From positions 31,756 to 95,755 of the forward strand of contig CAMNIN010000007.1 of the NCBI GenBank assembly GCA_946540735.1: a DNA stretch of 64,000 bases, read 5' to 3'. Made by a program: the position numbers and the translations under genes. The notes below the pieces were generated by a model that had not been told where the DNA came from, ran no database searches, and was given only the letters and a program-made list of their open reading frames with translations. This document shows positions 18,447-27,890 of this stretch, in pieces (position 1 is the first letter of the stretch; each line of letters opens with the position of its first letter). This DNA is from an uncultured Prevotellaceae bacterium. Lineage in GTDB: Bacteria > Bacteroidota > Bacteroidia > Bacteroidales > Bacteroidaceae.

Positions 18447-18893
18447 ATGAGCAATTATAAATATAAAGTCAACGGCGTCGATTACGACGTAGAGATTGAA
18501 GATTTTGAAGGCACCATCGCCAAAGTATCCGTCAACGGCAAACCATTTGAGGTGGAACTGGCTCAACCCGTCAAGGTTCCTGTACGTCCAAAGAAAGTGG
18601 AAGTGAAGGCATCAGCCTCGTCCACCACCTCATCAGCCGAGAAAGCCCCGGCCATCAAGCCCAAGGCAGCCGCAGGCTCAGGCAACAAAGTGCTCGCCCC
18701 TCTGCCAGGAACCATCACAGAAGTGAAAGTGAACGTAGGCGACACCGTCAAGATCGGCGATACCGTCGTCATTCTCGAAGCCATGAAGATGCAGAACAAC
18801 ATTGAGGCCGACTATGAAGGAAAGATCACGTCAGTATTAGTAACCCGAGGAGATACCGTGATGGAAGGTGCCGCACTCGTAACAATCGGATAA
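18447..18893 (+). CDS. Biotin carboxyl carrier subunit of Na+-translocating (methylmalonyl-CoA type) decarboxylase
   Basis: The 148-residue protein starts MSNYKYKVNGVDYDVEIED. The open frame extends 28 codons further upstream into the oadG gene, but the ATG at 18447 gives the standard start of this family. An Ala/Pro/Lys-rich linker (about residues 50-80) leads to a biotinyl domain with EAMKMQ; K114 is the biotinylated lysine. It carries the carboxyl group from the carboxyltransferase subunit to the membrane beta subunit, where decarboxylation drives Na+ export. The gaps are 28 bases to the upstream oadG-type gene and 4 bases to the downstream beta subunit. The gene corresponds to mmdC of methylmalonyl-CoA decarboxylase, but an oxaloacetate or glutaconyl-CoA complex cannot be excluded without the alpha subunit. 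Confidence 0.92.
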   Translation: MSNYKYKVNGVDYDVEIEDFEGTIAKVSVNGKPFEVELAQPVKVPVRPKKVEVKASASSTTSSAEKAPAIKPKAAAGSGNKVLAPLPGTITEVKVNVGDTVKIGDTVVILEAMKMQNNIEADYEGKITSVLVTRGDTVMEGAALVTIG

Positions 18894-18897
18894 CACC

Positions 18898-20055
18898 ATG
18901 GGATTTATAGAATTCATATCTACCAAGTTTTTTGATTTCCTGTCGTATACAGGATTTGCAAATGCCACGATACCCAACCTGATCATGATTATCGTGGGTG
19001 GCATCTTCATCTGGCTTGCCATCAAGAAAGATTTTGAGCCACTGCTGCTGGTTCCCATCGGACTGGGAATCATTCTGGGCAACATCCCGTTCCGTGCAGA
19101 TGCCGGTCTGGAAATCGGCCTTTACGAGGATAACTCCGTGCTCAACATTTTCTATCAAGGAGTAAGGCAAGGATGGTATCCCCCGCTTGTTTTCCTGGGC
19201 ATCGGTGCTATGACCGATTTCTCGTCGCTCATCAGCAACCCGAAGTTGGTCTTGATCGGCGCAGCAGCGCAGTTTGGTATTTTCGGTGCCTACATGGTGG
19301 CGCTTGCCCTTGGATTTGAGCCTAATCAGGCAGCAGGTATCGCCATCATCGGTGGTGCTGACGGTCCTACCGCCATCTTCCTGTCGTCGAAGTTATGCCC
19401 CAACCTGATGGGTGCCATTGCCGTATGTGCCTACTCTTATATGGCTCTTGTGCCTGTGATCCAACCGCCATTGATGCGCCTGCTGACCACCAAGAAAGAG
19501 CGTGTCATCCACATGAAGCCATCTCGCAATGTCAGCCAGACCGAGCGTATCCTCTTCCCTATTATCGGTCTGCTCCTCACCACCTTCCTGGTACCGTCTG
19601 GTCTTCCCCTGCTCGGTATGCTGTTCTTCGGCAACTTGCTGAAAGAGAGCGGCAAGACCACTCGTCTGGCCAAGACCGCCGGTAGTGCATTGAATGATGT
19701 CGTGGTGATCCTTCTCGGTCTTACCGTCGGCTGCTCGACACAGGCCAGCGAGTTTCTCACCCTCAACACCATCAAGATTTTCTTCCTTGGTGCCATGGCA
19801 TTCATCATCGCCAGTGCCAGTGGTGTGCTGTTTGTGAAACTGATGAACCTGTTCTTGCCCCAAGACAAGAAGATCAACCCGCTGATTGGTAATGCCGGTG
19901 TGAGTGCTGTACCTATGAGTGCACGCATCTCCAACAACCTCGGACTGGAATATGACCGCCACAACTTCCTGCTGATGCATGCCATGGGTCCCAATGTGGC
20001 CGGTGTGATCGGTTCGGCAGTGGCAGCAGGTACGTTGCTCGGCTTCTTCTCCTAA
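18898..20055 (+). CDS. Na+-translocating decarboxylase beta subunit (OadB/MmdB)
   Basis: The polytopic membrane protein of 385 residues has the family signatures FLGIGAMTDFSSLISNP, GIAIIGGADGPTAIFLSS (with the conserved Asp of GGADGPT), and near the C-terminus GNAGVSAVPMSARISN and HAMGPNVAGVIGSAVAAG. It decarboxylates carboxybiotin and couples this to Na+ export across the inner membrane. The length is typical of MmdB/OadB. It starts 4 bases after the biotin carrier stop and is followed after 15 bases by a FucP-type transporter gene. Together with mutAB next door, methylmalonyl-CoA decarboxylation to propionyl-CoA is the most likely reaction. Confidence 0.94.
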   Translation: MGFIEFISTKFFDFLSYTGFANATIPNLIMIIVGGIFIWLAIKKDFEPLLLVPIGLGIILGNIPFRADAGLEIGLYEDNSVLNIFYQGVRQGWYPPLVFLGIGAMTDFSSLISNPKLVLIGAAAQFGIFGAYMVALALGFEPNQAAGIAIIGGADGPTAIFLSSKLCPNLMGAIAVCAYSYMALVPVIQPPLMRLLTTKKERVIHMKPSRNVSQTERILFPIIGLLLTTFLVPSGLPLLGMLFFGNLLKESGKTTRLAKTAGSALNDVVVILLGLTVGCSTQASEFLTLNTIKIFFLGAMAFIIASASGVLFVKLMNLFLPQDKKINPLIGNAGVSAVPMSARISNNLGLEYDRHNFLLMHAMGPNVAGVIGSAVAAGTLLGFFS

Positions 20056-20070
20056 TAGCCGTCGCCGAAG

Positions 20071-21282
20071 ATGGGAAATCAGAGAAACAAACTGATCGAC
20101 AAGCAGTACCTGCTTCCGTTCATCCTGATCACGACCTTGTTTTTCCTCTGGGGATTCGCAAGGGCTATCCTTGATGTGCTCAACAAGCATTTCCAGGACG
20201 AACTGCACATCACCATCACACAGTCGTCGCTGATCCAGGTGACCACCTACTTAGGCTATTTCCTCATGGCCATCCCCGCCGGTATGTTCATCAACCGCCT
20301 GGGTTACCGCAAAGGAGTGGTGTTCGGACTGCTGCTGTTTGGCCTTGGAGCCCTGTCGTTTATCCCCAGCATGCAGGTCGGCACGTTCAATGCCTTCCTG
20401 GTTTCCCTCTTCATCATCGGCTGCGGCCTGGTATTCCTGGAGACAGCCGCCAACCCCTACGCCACCGAACTGGGTCCTGAAGCCACGGCTTCGAGCCGTC
20501 TGAATCTCTCTCAGACCTTCAACGGCATGGGTTGCTTCATGGCCACGTTTATTGTCGGGCAATACCTCTTCCGCACCGACGGCACAAGTGGTGATGTCAC
20601 CGTGCCCTACATCGTGATGGGCATCGTCGTTCTCCTTGTGGCCGTTGTGTTCTCGTTTGTCAAGTTGCCCGAGATACAAGCGGAAGGCGTTACGCCAGAA
20701 TCGAATGATCCGCTGTCGGTCAGACTGTCGAAGTTGTTCCGGCACAAATTATTTGTCATCGGCCTCATTGCCCTGCTATCGTATGAGGTAGCCGAGATCT
20801 CCATCAACAGCTACTTCGTCAATTTCGTCACCGGTGAGGGTTGGATGGACAAGAACACGGCCTCCGTCATCATCTCCCTGGCCCTGGTCATCTTCATGGC
20901 CGGCCGTTTTCTGTGCAGCATGGCCATGCGCTACATCCCTGCTGAGAAGATGCTGCTGTACTGTGCCATCGGCACGGTGTTCTGCATGGTGATGGTGATG
21001 ATCGACCTGGGACGTGCGGGACTGATTTTCCTGATGCTCAACTACCTGTTTGAGGCCATGATGTTCCCCACCATCTTCTCGCTGTCTCTCAGACGGCTTG
21101 GTCCTCTCACCAAGAGTGCCTCCTCGCTGTTGATGATGACACCCGTGGGTGGTTGTGGTTTCGTGCTGATGGGTCTGATGGCCGACACCACCGGCAGCAT
21201 GACCCTCCCCTTCATCATCCCATTGGCCGGTTACATGGTCATAGTGCTCTTCGCAATCCAATTGTTGAAATCCAAATCCTAA
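20071..21282 (+). CDS. Sugar:proton symporter of the FucP/GluP family (major facilitator superfamily)
   Basis: The protein has 403 residues and about 12 TM helices. The opening, FILITTLFFLWGFARAILDVLNKHFQ, is the FucP-family signature, followed by QSSLIQVTTYLGYFLMAIPAG and the MFS loop INRLGYRKGVV. The segment GLVFLETAANPYATELGPE is also typical of the fucose/glucose/galactose permease group. It imports a hexose or deoxyhexose with protons; the exact sugar cannot be read from the sequence. It is placed 15 bases after the decarboxylase beta gene and 6 bases before the sulfhydrylase gene, so it belongs to the same transcription unit without obvious pathway linkage. Confidence 0.9.
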   Translation: MGNQRNKLIDKQYLLPFILITTLFFLWGFARAILDVLNKHFQDELHITITQSSLIQVTTYLGYFLMAIPAGMFINRLGYRKGVVFGLLLFGLGALSFIPSMQVGTFNAFLVSLFIIGCGLVFLETAANPYATELGPEATASSRLNLSQTFNGMGCFMATFIVGQYLFRTDGTSGDVTVPYIVMGIVVLLVAVVFSFVKLPEIQAEGVTPESNDPLSVRLSKLFRHKLFVIGLIALLSYEVAEISINSYFVNFVTGEGWMDKNTASVIISLALVIFMAGRFLCSMAMRYIPAEKMLLYCAIGTVFCMVMVMIDLGRAGLIFLMLNYLFEAMMFPTIFSLSLRRLGPLTKSASSLLMMTPVGGCGFVLMGLMADTTGSMTLPFIIPLAGYMVIVLFAIQLLKSKS

Positions 21283-21288
21283 CACTAT

Positions 21289-22572
21289 ATGAAAAAAGAT
21301 CTCAAGCGAGCCACTTTGTGCGTGCAAGCAGGTTGGGAGCCCAAGAATGGCGACCCCCGTGTGCTCCCCATCGTCCAGAGCACCACATTCAAGTATGACA
21401 ACACCGAGGAGATGGCCGATCTTTTCGACCTAAAGAAAGAAGGTTATTTCTATACCAGGCTCCAGAATCCCACCAATGATGCTGTAGCCAAGAAGATCGC
21501 CGCCCTTGAAGGAGGTATAGGTGCGATGCTGACCTCCAGCGGACAGGCCGCCAATTTCTATGCCATCTTCAACATCTGCGAGGCAGGCGACCATATCGTC
21601 ACCTCCAACGAGATCTACGGAGGAACGTACAACCTCTTCGGAGTAACGCTCAAGAAGTTGGGCATCTCATGCACTTTCGTCAACCAGGACGCTTCGGAGG
21701 AAGAGATCAGCAAGGCCTTTCAACCCAACACCAAAGCCCTCTTTGGTGAGACCATCTCCAATCCGGGATGCAAAGTGCTCGACATCGAGAAGTTCGCTCG
21801 TATTGCCCATACCCATGGCGTTCCCCTGATTGTCGACAACACCTTCCCCACCCCCATCAACTGCCGCCCCTTCGAGTGGGGTGCCGACATCGTGACCCAC
21901 TCTACGACAAAATACATGGATGGTCATGCCACCCAAGTGGGCGGATGCATCGTCGACAGTGGGAATTTCGACTGGGAAGCGCATGCCGCCAAATATCCAG
22001 GCCTGACCTCTCCCGATGACTCCTATCATGGACTGACCTACACCAAGGCTTTCGGAAAGATGGCCTATATCACCAAACTGGTGGCCCAGCTGATGCGCGA
22101 CCTGGGCAGCATACCCTCGCCCCACAACGCCTTCCTGCTCAACCTCGGACTGGAGACCCTGCACCTGCGTGTGCCCCGCCACTGTGAGAATGCGCTGAAA
22201 GTGGCGAAGTTTCTCGAGGGCGACGATCGTGTGGCCTGGGTCAACTACAGTGGACTGGAGGGCCATGCCGACTATGAGCTGGCCCGGAAATACCTCCCCA
22301 ACGGTTCGTGTGGCGTGTTGGCATTCGGTCTGAAGGGTGACCGCGAGACCGCTATCCGCTTCATGGACTCCCTCAAACTCATCTGTATCGTCACCCATGT
22401 GGCGGATGCCCGCTCCTGCGTTCTCCATCCCGCAAGCCACACCCACCGCCAACTTTCCGACGATCAACTACGCGAGGCGGGCATAGCCCCCGACCTCATC
22501 CGCCTCTCTGTCGGTATTGAGGATGTCGATGACATCCTCGATGATATCCGCCAGGCACTCGACCAGTTGTGA
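21289..22572 (+). CDS. O-acetylhomoserine aminocarboxypropyltransferase (O-acetylhomoserine sulfhydrylase)
   Basis: The 427-residue PLP enzyme of the Cys/Met metabolism family has the segment RATLCVQAGWEPKNGDPRVL, YTRLQNPTNDAVAKKIAALE and the cofactor site HSTTKYMDGH with K208 as the PLP lysine. The longer insert after it (GNFDWEAHAAKYPGL) is typical of MetY-type sulfhydrylases rather than MetB/MetC. It forms homocysteine from O-acetylhomoserine and sulfide (direct sulfhydrylation) in the cytoplasm; MetY relatives may also have methionine gamma-lyase or cysteine synthase activity. Last gene of the run that starts at 15741 or 17474, ending before a strong hairpin. Confidence 0.9.
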   Translation: MKKDLKRATLCVQAGWEPKNGDPRVLPIVQSTTFKYDNTEEMADLFDLKKEGYFYTRLQNPTNDAVAKKIAALEGGIGAMLTSSGQAANFYAIFNICEAGDHIVTSNEIYGGTYNLFGVTLKKLGISCTFVNQDASEEEISKAFQPNTKALFGETISNPGCKVLDIEKFARIAHTHGVPLIVDNTFPTPINCRPFEWGADIVTHSTTKYMDGHATQVGGCIVDSGNFDWEAHAAKYPGLTSPDDSYHGLTYTKAFGKMAYITKLVAQLMRDLGSIPSPHNAFLLNLGLETLHLRVPRHCENALKVAKFLEGDDRVAWVNYSGLEGHADYELARKYLPNGSCGVLAFGLKGDRETAIRFMDSLKLICIVTHVADARSCVLHPASHTHRQLSDDQLREAGIAPDLIRLSVGIEDVDDILDDIRQALDQL

Positions 22573-22621
22573 TCATACACGAAAAAACTGAAAGACAGCG
22601 GATTATGCTCAGCAAATCCGC

Positions 22622-22676
22622 CCATTTATGAAAAATCCCCTCCCTGATGAAAAGGGAGGGGATTTTTCATAAATGG
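22622..22676. terminator. Bidirectional terminator, 23-bp perfect stem
   Basis: The arms 22622-22644 and 22654-22676 are perfectly complementary (23 bp) with a 9-base loop. The stem contains A5 and T5 blocks around a CCCCTCCC/GGGAGGGG core, so either strand forms a GC stem followed by a T run. It lies between the convergent sulfhydrylase gene and the minus-strand CotH gene and should stop transcripts from both sides. Confidence 0.9.
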
Positions 22677-22739
22677 CCCTTGGAACACAGGCAACGGGGC
22701 CAGTCATCTAAGAGCCGTCCATGTTTTATTGAGGACAGC

Positions 22740-25700
22740 TTATTTCAAGAACTTGCAAGCCACCATGGTGCCGCTATCGTCTGAGGCTCGGGCGATGTAG
22801 AAGCCAGGAGCCAGGTGCGAGACATCCACTCGGGCCGAGCCATGGTGGAGAGCCACTGACAGGCGGTCGACCATACGACCATCCGTCGTGAAGATCTCGA
22901 TGGAGGCCATGCTGCCCTCCTCGCTCTTCAAGATAAGATGCTGCGATCCATAGACCATACGGAAGCCGTTGGCCGACGACACTTCACCTGTCACCTGACG
23001 GATGCCCACGGTCTGATCCACCATGGTCATGTAGCTGGTAAGGATGTTGGGCTTACTGATAGTCGGCACATTCATGAGATAAACTTTTTCAGAGCCATCG
23101 GGATAACGACCCACCGTGGAGTTGCCGTCGTGCATATCATAACGGAGGATATCGGTAGTCTTCCCATCAGGAGTAGTCAGGGCTACGAGTCCACCCTCGC
23201 CTGCGATTTTGAACGACGCGTGAAGTGTGCGATTGGTAGTCGGCTGCTTGTCGCACCAGATGATGAGATGTCCGTGAGCTGCGATTTTGGTGCTGACCGA
23301 GGTGCCCTCCCTGCTGATCTGGTATTTCTGCGGTTTTGACAGGTCATCAGTCAGGTAGTAGCCCTCCAGGTCCACCTCTTGGTCGGAAGCGTTGTACAGT
23401 TCCACCCAGTCGGCTTTCTTGCCATACTCATTCACGAAGCAATCGTTGGAGCCACTCACCTCATTCACACTGATTCGGTGCTGTCCGGCTTCATCCATCT
23501 CTGCCACAGTAAGCGGCCTGTAACAAGCCCTGAGCGAGACATTATTATAAGGAAGGTTAATCTCTTCCTGCGTGGAGTAGAAACTAGTGGACGTGGCAGA
23601 GACCGTCGTGGTGACCGAAGCATCCCAATAGAGATCAGTCGAACCGGCACTGTTGTTGTGCAATTCGACAGCGATGACATTGTCGCCCTCGTGGAACAGG
23701 TTGGCCGGAAGCGTCAACATCCCCCTGTCAGGATTGCCGTTGGCGTAGGTCGTGGAGTAGCTGTTGTAGTCCACGTTTCCTGAAGGTATGTTGTATCGTC
23801 CCGCCTCAGTCCCGTTGACATAGACAATGAACCCATCATCGGCAGTGTAGTGTAGCGAGAACCTGTCGTTGCCGGCAGGTTTGTTCTGCACATGCACCCT
23901 GGCACGGAAATAGGCAGTAGGCCGCTTGTTAGCCCCGTCGGGGCCATAGTCGAGAGTGGTGGCGATGTCGTTCTTCCCATATCCCAAAGGAGCGTAGCCC
24001 ATCTTCCACCCATATTCTGGATAGGACGGGGAGGTCCAGTTGGTTCCGTCGAGAGAGCCTTGGTCGTAATAGCTCCAACCAGCGTTATAAGACAGCAGTG
24101 TGGTTTCCTCGCCACTACTGAGGCTCCATCCCTGGAAAGCAAAGCCAGCAGGTGCGACAGCCTTGAGACGCACAGGCGGGAATAGATAGCCATTGAACTC
24201 ACCGGTGGGCACAGGGATATCATTAATAAGCAGTTGGGCGTCCTCCGTGTCACTGGTCAGGTTGTAGCGATAATAATCACTACCCGCCAAGTCGAACAAC
24301 TCATAGTTGCGCAGTGCCCAAGTGGCAGGCTCCAGCCATTCCGACAAGTTGCCACGTAGACTGTTTGCCGTATTGTTGACCGACAGGCCCTCGAGGCTCA
24401 TGGCAGGATTCACCCGCTCGGCCAAGCTGTCGATGATGCCGATCGCGCGGTTAGCCTCGAACACGCTTCCACCCATGATGCAGTAAGCATCGATGAACTT
24501 CCTGCGGAACTGCGCATTGCCCAACAAGTTGCGGAAGAGCGTCACAAAACGGATCTGCTGGGTGATTCGTCCCAGCGACATGGGATAGAGTTGGTCGAAC
24601 GTGTACAGTTCCTTGCCCATGAACACATTGAATGGGTCTTTGGTGCTGAAAGCCCCATCCAAGTCGAAGAGCACGAAGCGGTATCTTCCGTCGCCCGCCT
24701 TAGTAAATCCTTTGACATTGTTCTGCGGCCAGTCCCAGTTGCCCATATAAAGTTGTGCAGCCATATAGTAGATATACTCATCGATATCGAGGCGCTTGCA
24801 AATCTCGGCATAGGTACTCGAATTGGCGGCATCGGCCGATAGGTAATCAACCAACTCGATAAAGGATTCCTCAGAACCGCATTTCTGCACATATCCCGAG
24901 TCGGGTGACATCTCAAACTGATCGATCTCATCCTCATCCCAACCGTAGTTGGCGTAGACGAAATGCTTGTTGTTGGGTTCCCTCACATTGAGCACCCCTA
25001 TGTACTCGCCATTGATGAACTCATGCACTGGCTGATAGCTCTGGTAGTCGATATCGATGCCCGAGGAGCTGACAATGGTCTGCAAAGCCGGGTCCTTGAA
25101 ACGGCACACATTGTCGTTGCCGCCATTCCGGACCTGCAGGGTACGGTTGCGGATATAGAGTTTCTCATCGAAGAAGGGATAATCAAGGTTTTTGTTTCCG
25201 CCCAATTCCTTATTGCCCTTCAACTTGAAAGCGTGGGGCAACCAGGCGCGGCTCCATCCGCCGCACATCTCGAGGTTGGCATCCTGGTTGAAAACCATCT
25301 CGCCATCGGTGGAAAGGTAAGAGAAGTTCACCGGGCGATCCCAACTCATGTTCCAGTTGCACGCCGTCTGTTGTCCGTTGCCAGGCCGTCCGTTGACACC
25401 CTTTACCAGCACCCCAAGGTAATCGTCGTAGAGGAATCTGGGGTCGGCAACCACCGAAAGCACCGGCAACGAGTAATCCTGGTCGGAGGCGATATAGGAT
25501 CGGGTGGTCACCCTCGAGGGCAGCATCCCGTCGGCGAAGAGCCTGAATCGGTAGTTGGACGTGGATGAGACCTCAAACTGCCCAGTGGTGCTGGTATTGC
25601 CATTTTCGAGAGTGGGCAGCGTCCCATCCATGGTGTAGCGCAAGGTGCATCCTGCGGGTATGCCGACATGTACACTGAGCGGATGGGTGAAGAGCTGAGA

Positions 25701-27887
25701 GGGACAGTCGACGACCGGATCGTCCAGTTGGGCAGTGGCGAAATGTGAGGGATCATTGGCCTCTCCTGGCGTGGCCACGGAATTGTAGCCCCAAGAGCCG
25801 TCGGCCTTACGGGCGTAGCTCACCCGTTCTATACCCTCTGGGTAAGTCTGGCTGGTGATCAGCCTGCCCCCATTGTCGCTGATATAGAGCGTGCCCCCAT
25901 CGACATCGAGTTTGATGGGTGCGTTGGTGGGCGCCAGGTCGTTGCTGTCAAACCACAGCACCTGATAGCCGTGGGCGGGTATAACCCCGATGCCATACGG
26001 CATGCGCCAGAGTTGGAGGTTGCCCGGGTCATCGCTGAGGTACAGCCCGGAGAGCCTGACGGTTTGGTCAGTAGGGTTATAGAGTTCCACCCATCCATCG
26101 AAATTGTTGGCAGGACTGACGAACTCATCGACATTGGAGACCATGATTTCATTGACGACAATGGAGCCATCGGTGAAGCCCCCGTTGCTGACCGACACCT
26201 CTACCGAAGCGCTGAGGTTGGAGCCATCGGTCGTCATGGCCGTGATCCGCGCCACGCCGTTGCCCACGCCTTGCACCAGACCATACTGGTCGACAATGGC
26301 CACCCGTTCATCACTGGAGGTCCAGGCCACAGTCTTGACCAAAGTATTCTCTGGCTTGATGGTATAAGAGCACTGTGCGGTCTCGCTGATGATAATGTTC
26401 GGTTTGTCGATACTGACCTCCAGTTGTTGTGCCAGGATGATATCGCCAGAGAACTCCAGTTTGAAGTTGTCGAAGATGCACCAGTTGGAATTAGTGTATG
26501 CTTCATTCGACACGCCAATGTAGGTTTCGCCATTCTCCTCTTGGTTCTCGAATACGAGTTGGTTGAGGTAAGCCCCGCGCGAGAACGCCTCGCTGGCCGC
26601 CTCCATGCCATCAGGGTAGAAGTCCACCCAGTTGTAGGACCAGCAACCATTGAAATAGTCGTTCATGGAGAAGTCGTAGACGCTGTGGAGCGGCATGGTC
26701 CTTCCACCCGCCTCCAGGACAGCCGTGAGATTCTCTGTTCCATTCTCATGGCTCTGATACGCGATGTTGTTTTCGCCCACCCTGTAGAAGCCCTGCATCG
26801 ACAGGCGGAACAATCCCTTGGGCAAGCCCGAGAGGAGCTGGTAGAAGGAGAATGTGCCGTTCCAGAACTCCATGCAACCGAAATTGGACTGCTGCGAGGA
26901 AGCGTTGCTCGACCAGTTCCAATGCTCCGTCGAGTTGTTGTCGAACCCGGGATTCTGGAGAAAGACATCCGTGACATCCACCCATCTTACCTCACTGGCC
27001 GACCTCACGGAGACCGTCACCGCCGACGAGAGGTTGCTGCCATCGGTTGTAGTGGCCGTGATACGTACGGACCCCGGAGACACGCCCCTTACAGTACCGG
27101 TTTGGTCGACGGTGGCTACAGACGGATTGCTGGACGACCAGGAGACCTGTTTCGACATCGCATCGTCGGGTGTGATGCTGGCTGTGCAAAAGACGGCCTC
27201 GCCTTCGAGGATAGACGTCTTCTCGGCAGTCACCGAGATGCCGGTGGCCATGACCACATCCCCATCAAACTCCAGTTTGAAGTTATCGAAGATGCACCAG
27301 TTAGAATAATTCACCGTCCCGTTGATGATACCAAGGAGAAAGTCCTCCCCCTCCGACTCGAAATACAACACGTTCTGGTAGGCGCCCTGCTCAAAGGCCA
27401 GTGCGGCCGATGACATCTGGTTGGGGTAATAATGGATGTTGTCGTTGGTCCAGCATCCGTTGGTGCGCCTGTTGAACGAGAAGGAGAAGGCGCTGGCCAT
27501 GGGAGTCATGTCTCTCCTGTCTTCATCGACATGCAAAGCATAAAGATGCGCCGTGATCAGCTCGCTGCCATTGACGTAATCGGCATAGCTGGGTTCATAA
27601 TCCCCACACCGGTAATAGCCCTGCACCGAAAGTCTGTACCGTCCTTTGGGCAGGGAGACCCGGTCCTGGGTGTAGAAGTTGAACATACCGTTCCAGAACT
27701 CCATGCAACCGAAATCCGACCGCTGGGAGGAGGCATTGCTGTTCCACAGCCAGTGGTTGGTGGAGTTGTTGTCGAAAGAAGGGTTGGGGAAGTAGTAAGA
27801 AGTCACATCCCTCCATTCTGCCCTTCCACTGATAGAAGCCAACAACAGGAGTGTCAGCCAGCCGTTTTTCTTATTCAGCCATTTCAT
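22740..27887 (-). CDS. Giant secreted CotH-family protein with Big2, lamin-tail and carbohydrate-binding-like modules
   Basis: The protein has 1715 residues. Domain order, with rough positions: signal peptide 1-23; binding-like module A 26-210 (NPSFDNNSTNHW, CMEFWNG, LPKGRYRLSVQGYYR); Big2 Ig-like 214-298; module B 300-480, a close copy of A; Big2 485-570; lamin-tail 575-700 (IVVNEIMVSNVDEF, WVELYNP); chitobiase-like beta domain 724-800; CotH domain 805-1190 with YINGEYIGVLNVRE-type core and D1075-L-D1077; galactose-binding-like domain 1265-1440; second lamin-tail 1470-1600 (ISVNEVSGSNDCF, DWVELYN); sorting-type tail 1632-1715 with GFYIARA and KFLK at the end. The CotH core suggests protein or glycan phosphorylation outside the cell; the modules suggest attachment to polysaccharide. 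It is second in an operon, 3 bases after the GH128-like gene. Targets are unknown. Confidence 0.82.
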   Translation of the reverse strand: MKWLNKKNGWLTLLLLASISGRAEWRDVTSYYFPNPSFDNNSTNHWLWNSNASSQRSDFGCMEFWNGMFNFYTQDRVSLPKGRYRLSVQGYYRCGDYEPSYADYVNGSELITAHLYALHVDEDRRDMTPMASAFSFSFNRRTNGCWTNDNIHYYPNQMSSAALAFEQGAYQNVLYFESEGEDFLLGIINGTVNYSNWCIFDNFKLEFDGDVVMATGISVTAEKTSILEGEAVFCTASITPDDAMSKQVSWSSSNPSVATVDQTGTVRGVSPGSVRITATTTDGSNLSSAVTVSVRSASEVRWVDVTDVFLQNPGFDNNSTEHWNWSSNASSQQSNFGCMEFWNGTFSFYQLLSGLPKGLFRLSMQGFYRVGENNIAYQSHENGTENLTAVLEAGGRTMPLHSVYDFSMNDYFNGCWSYNWVDFYPDGMEAASEAFSRGAYLNQLVFENQEENGETYIGVSNEAYTNSNWCIFDNFKLEFSGDIILAQQLEVSIDKPNIIISETAQCSYTIKPENTLVKTVAWTSSDERVAIVDQYGLVQGVGNGVARITAMTTDGSNLSASVEVSVSNGGFTDGSIVVNEIMVSNVDEFVSPANNFDGWVELYNPTDQTVRLSGLYLSDDPGNLQLWRMPYGIGVIPAHGYQVLWFDSNDLAPTNAPIKLDVDGGTLYISDNGGRLITSQTYPEGIERVSYARKADGSWGYNSVATPGEANDPSHFATAQLDDPVVDCPSQLFTHPLSVHVGIPAGCTLRYTMDGTLPTLENGNTSTTGQFEVSSTSNYRFRLFADGMLPSRVTTRSYIASDQDYSLPVLSVVADPRFLYDDYLGVLVKGVNGRPGNGQQTACNWNMSWDRPVNFSYLSTDGEMVFNQDANLEMCGGWSRAWLPHAFKLKGNKELGGNKNLDYPFFDEKLYIRNRTLQVRNGGNDNVCRFKDPALQTIVSSSGIDIDYQSYQPVHEFINGEYIGVLNVREPNNKHFVYANYGWDEDEIDQFEMSPDSGYVQKCGSEESFIELVDYLSADAANSSTYAEICKRLDIDEYIYYMAAQLYMGNWDWPQNNVKGFTKAGDGRYRFVLFDLDGAFSTKDPFNVFMGKELYTFDQLYPMSLGRITQQIRFVTLFRNLLGNAQFRRKFIDAYCIMGGSVFEANRAIGIIDSLAERVNPAMSLEGLSVNNTANSLRGNLSEWLEPATWALRNYELFDLAGSDYYRYNLTSDTEDAQLLINDIPVPTGEFNGYLFPPVRLKAVAPAGFAFQGWSLSSGEETTLLSYNAGWSYYDQGSLDGTNWTSPSYPEYGWKMGYAPLGYGKNDIATTLDYGPDGANKRPTAYFRARVHVQNKPAGNDRFSLHYTADDGFIVYVNGTEAGRYNIPSGNVDYNSYSTTYANGNPDRGMLTLPANLFHEGDNVIAVELHNNSAGSTDLYWDASVTTTVSATSTSFYSTQEEINLPYNNVSLRACYRPLTVAEMDEAGQHRISVNEVSGSNDCFVNEYGKKADWVELYNASDQEVDLEGYYLTDDLSKPQKYQISREGTSVSTKIAAHGHLIIWCDKQPTTNRTLHASFKIAGEGGLVALTTPDGKTTDILRYDMHDGNSTVGRYPDGSEKVYLMNVPTISKPNILTSYMTMVDQTVGIRQVTGEVSSANGFRMVYGSQHLILKSEEGSMASIEIFTTDGRMVDRLSVALHHGSARVDVSHLAPGFYIARASDDSGTMVACKFLK

Positions 27888-27890
27888 TGC

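Noticed and set aside
25971..27413. 480-codon open frame on the plus strand
   Set aside because: Antisense to the Big2/module region of the CotH protein; no domain, no signal, no promoter.
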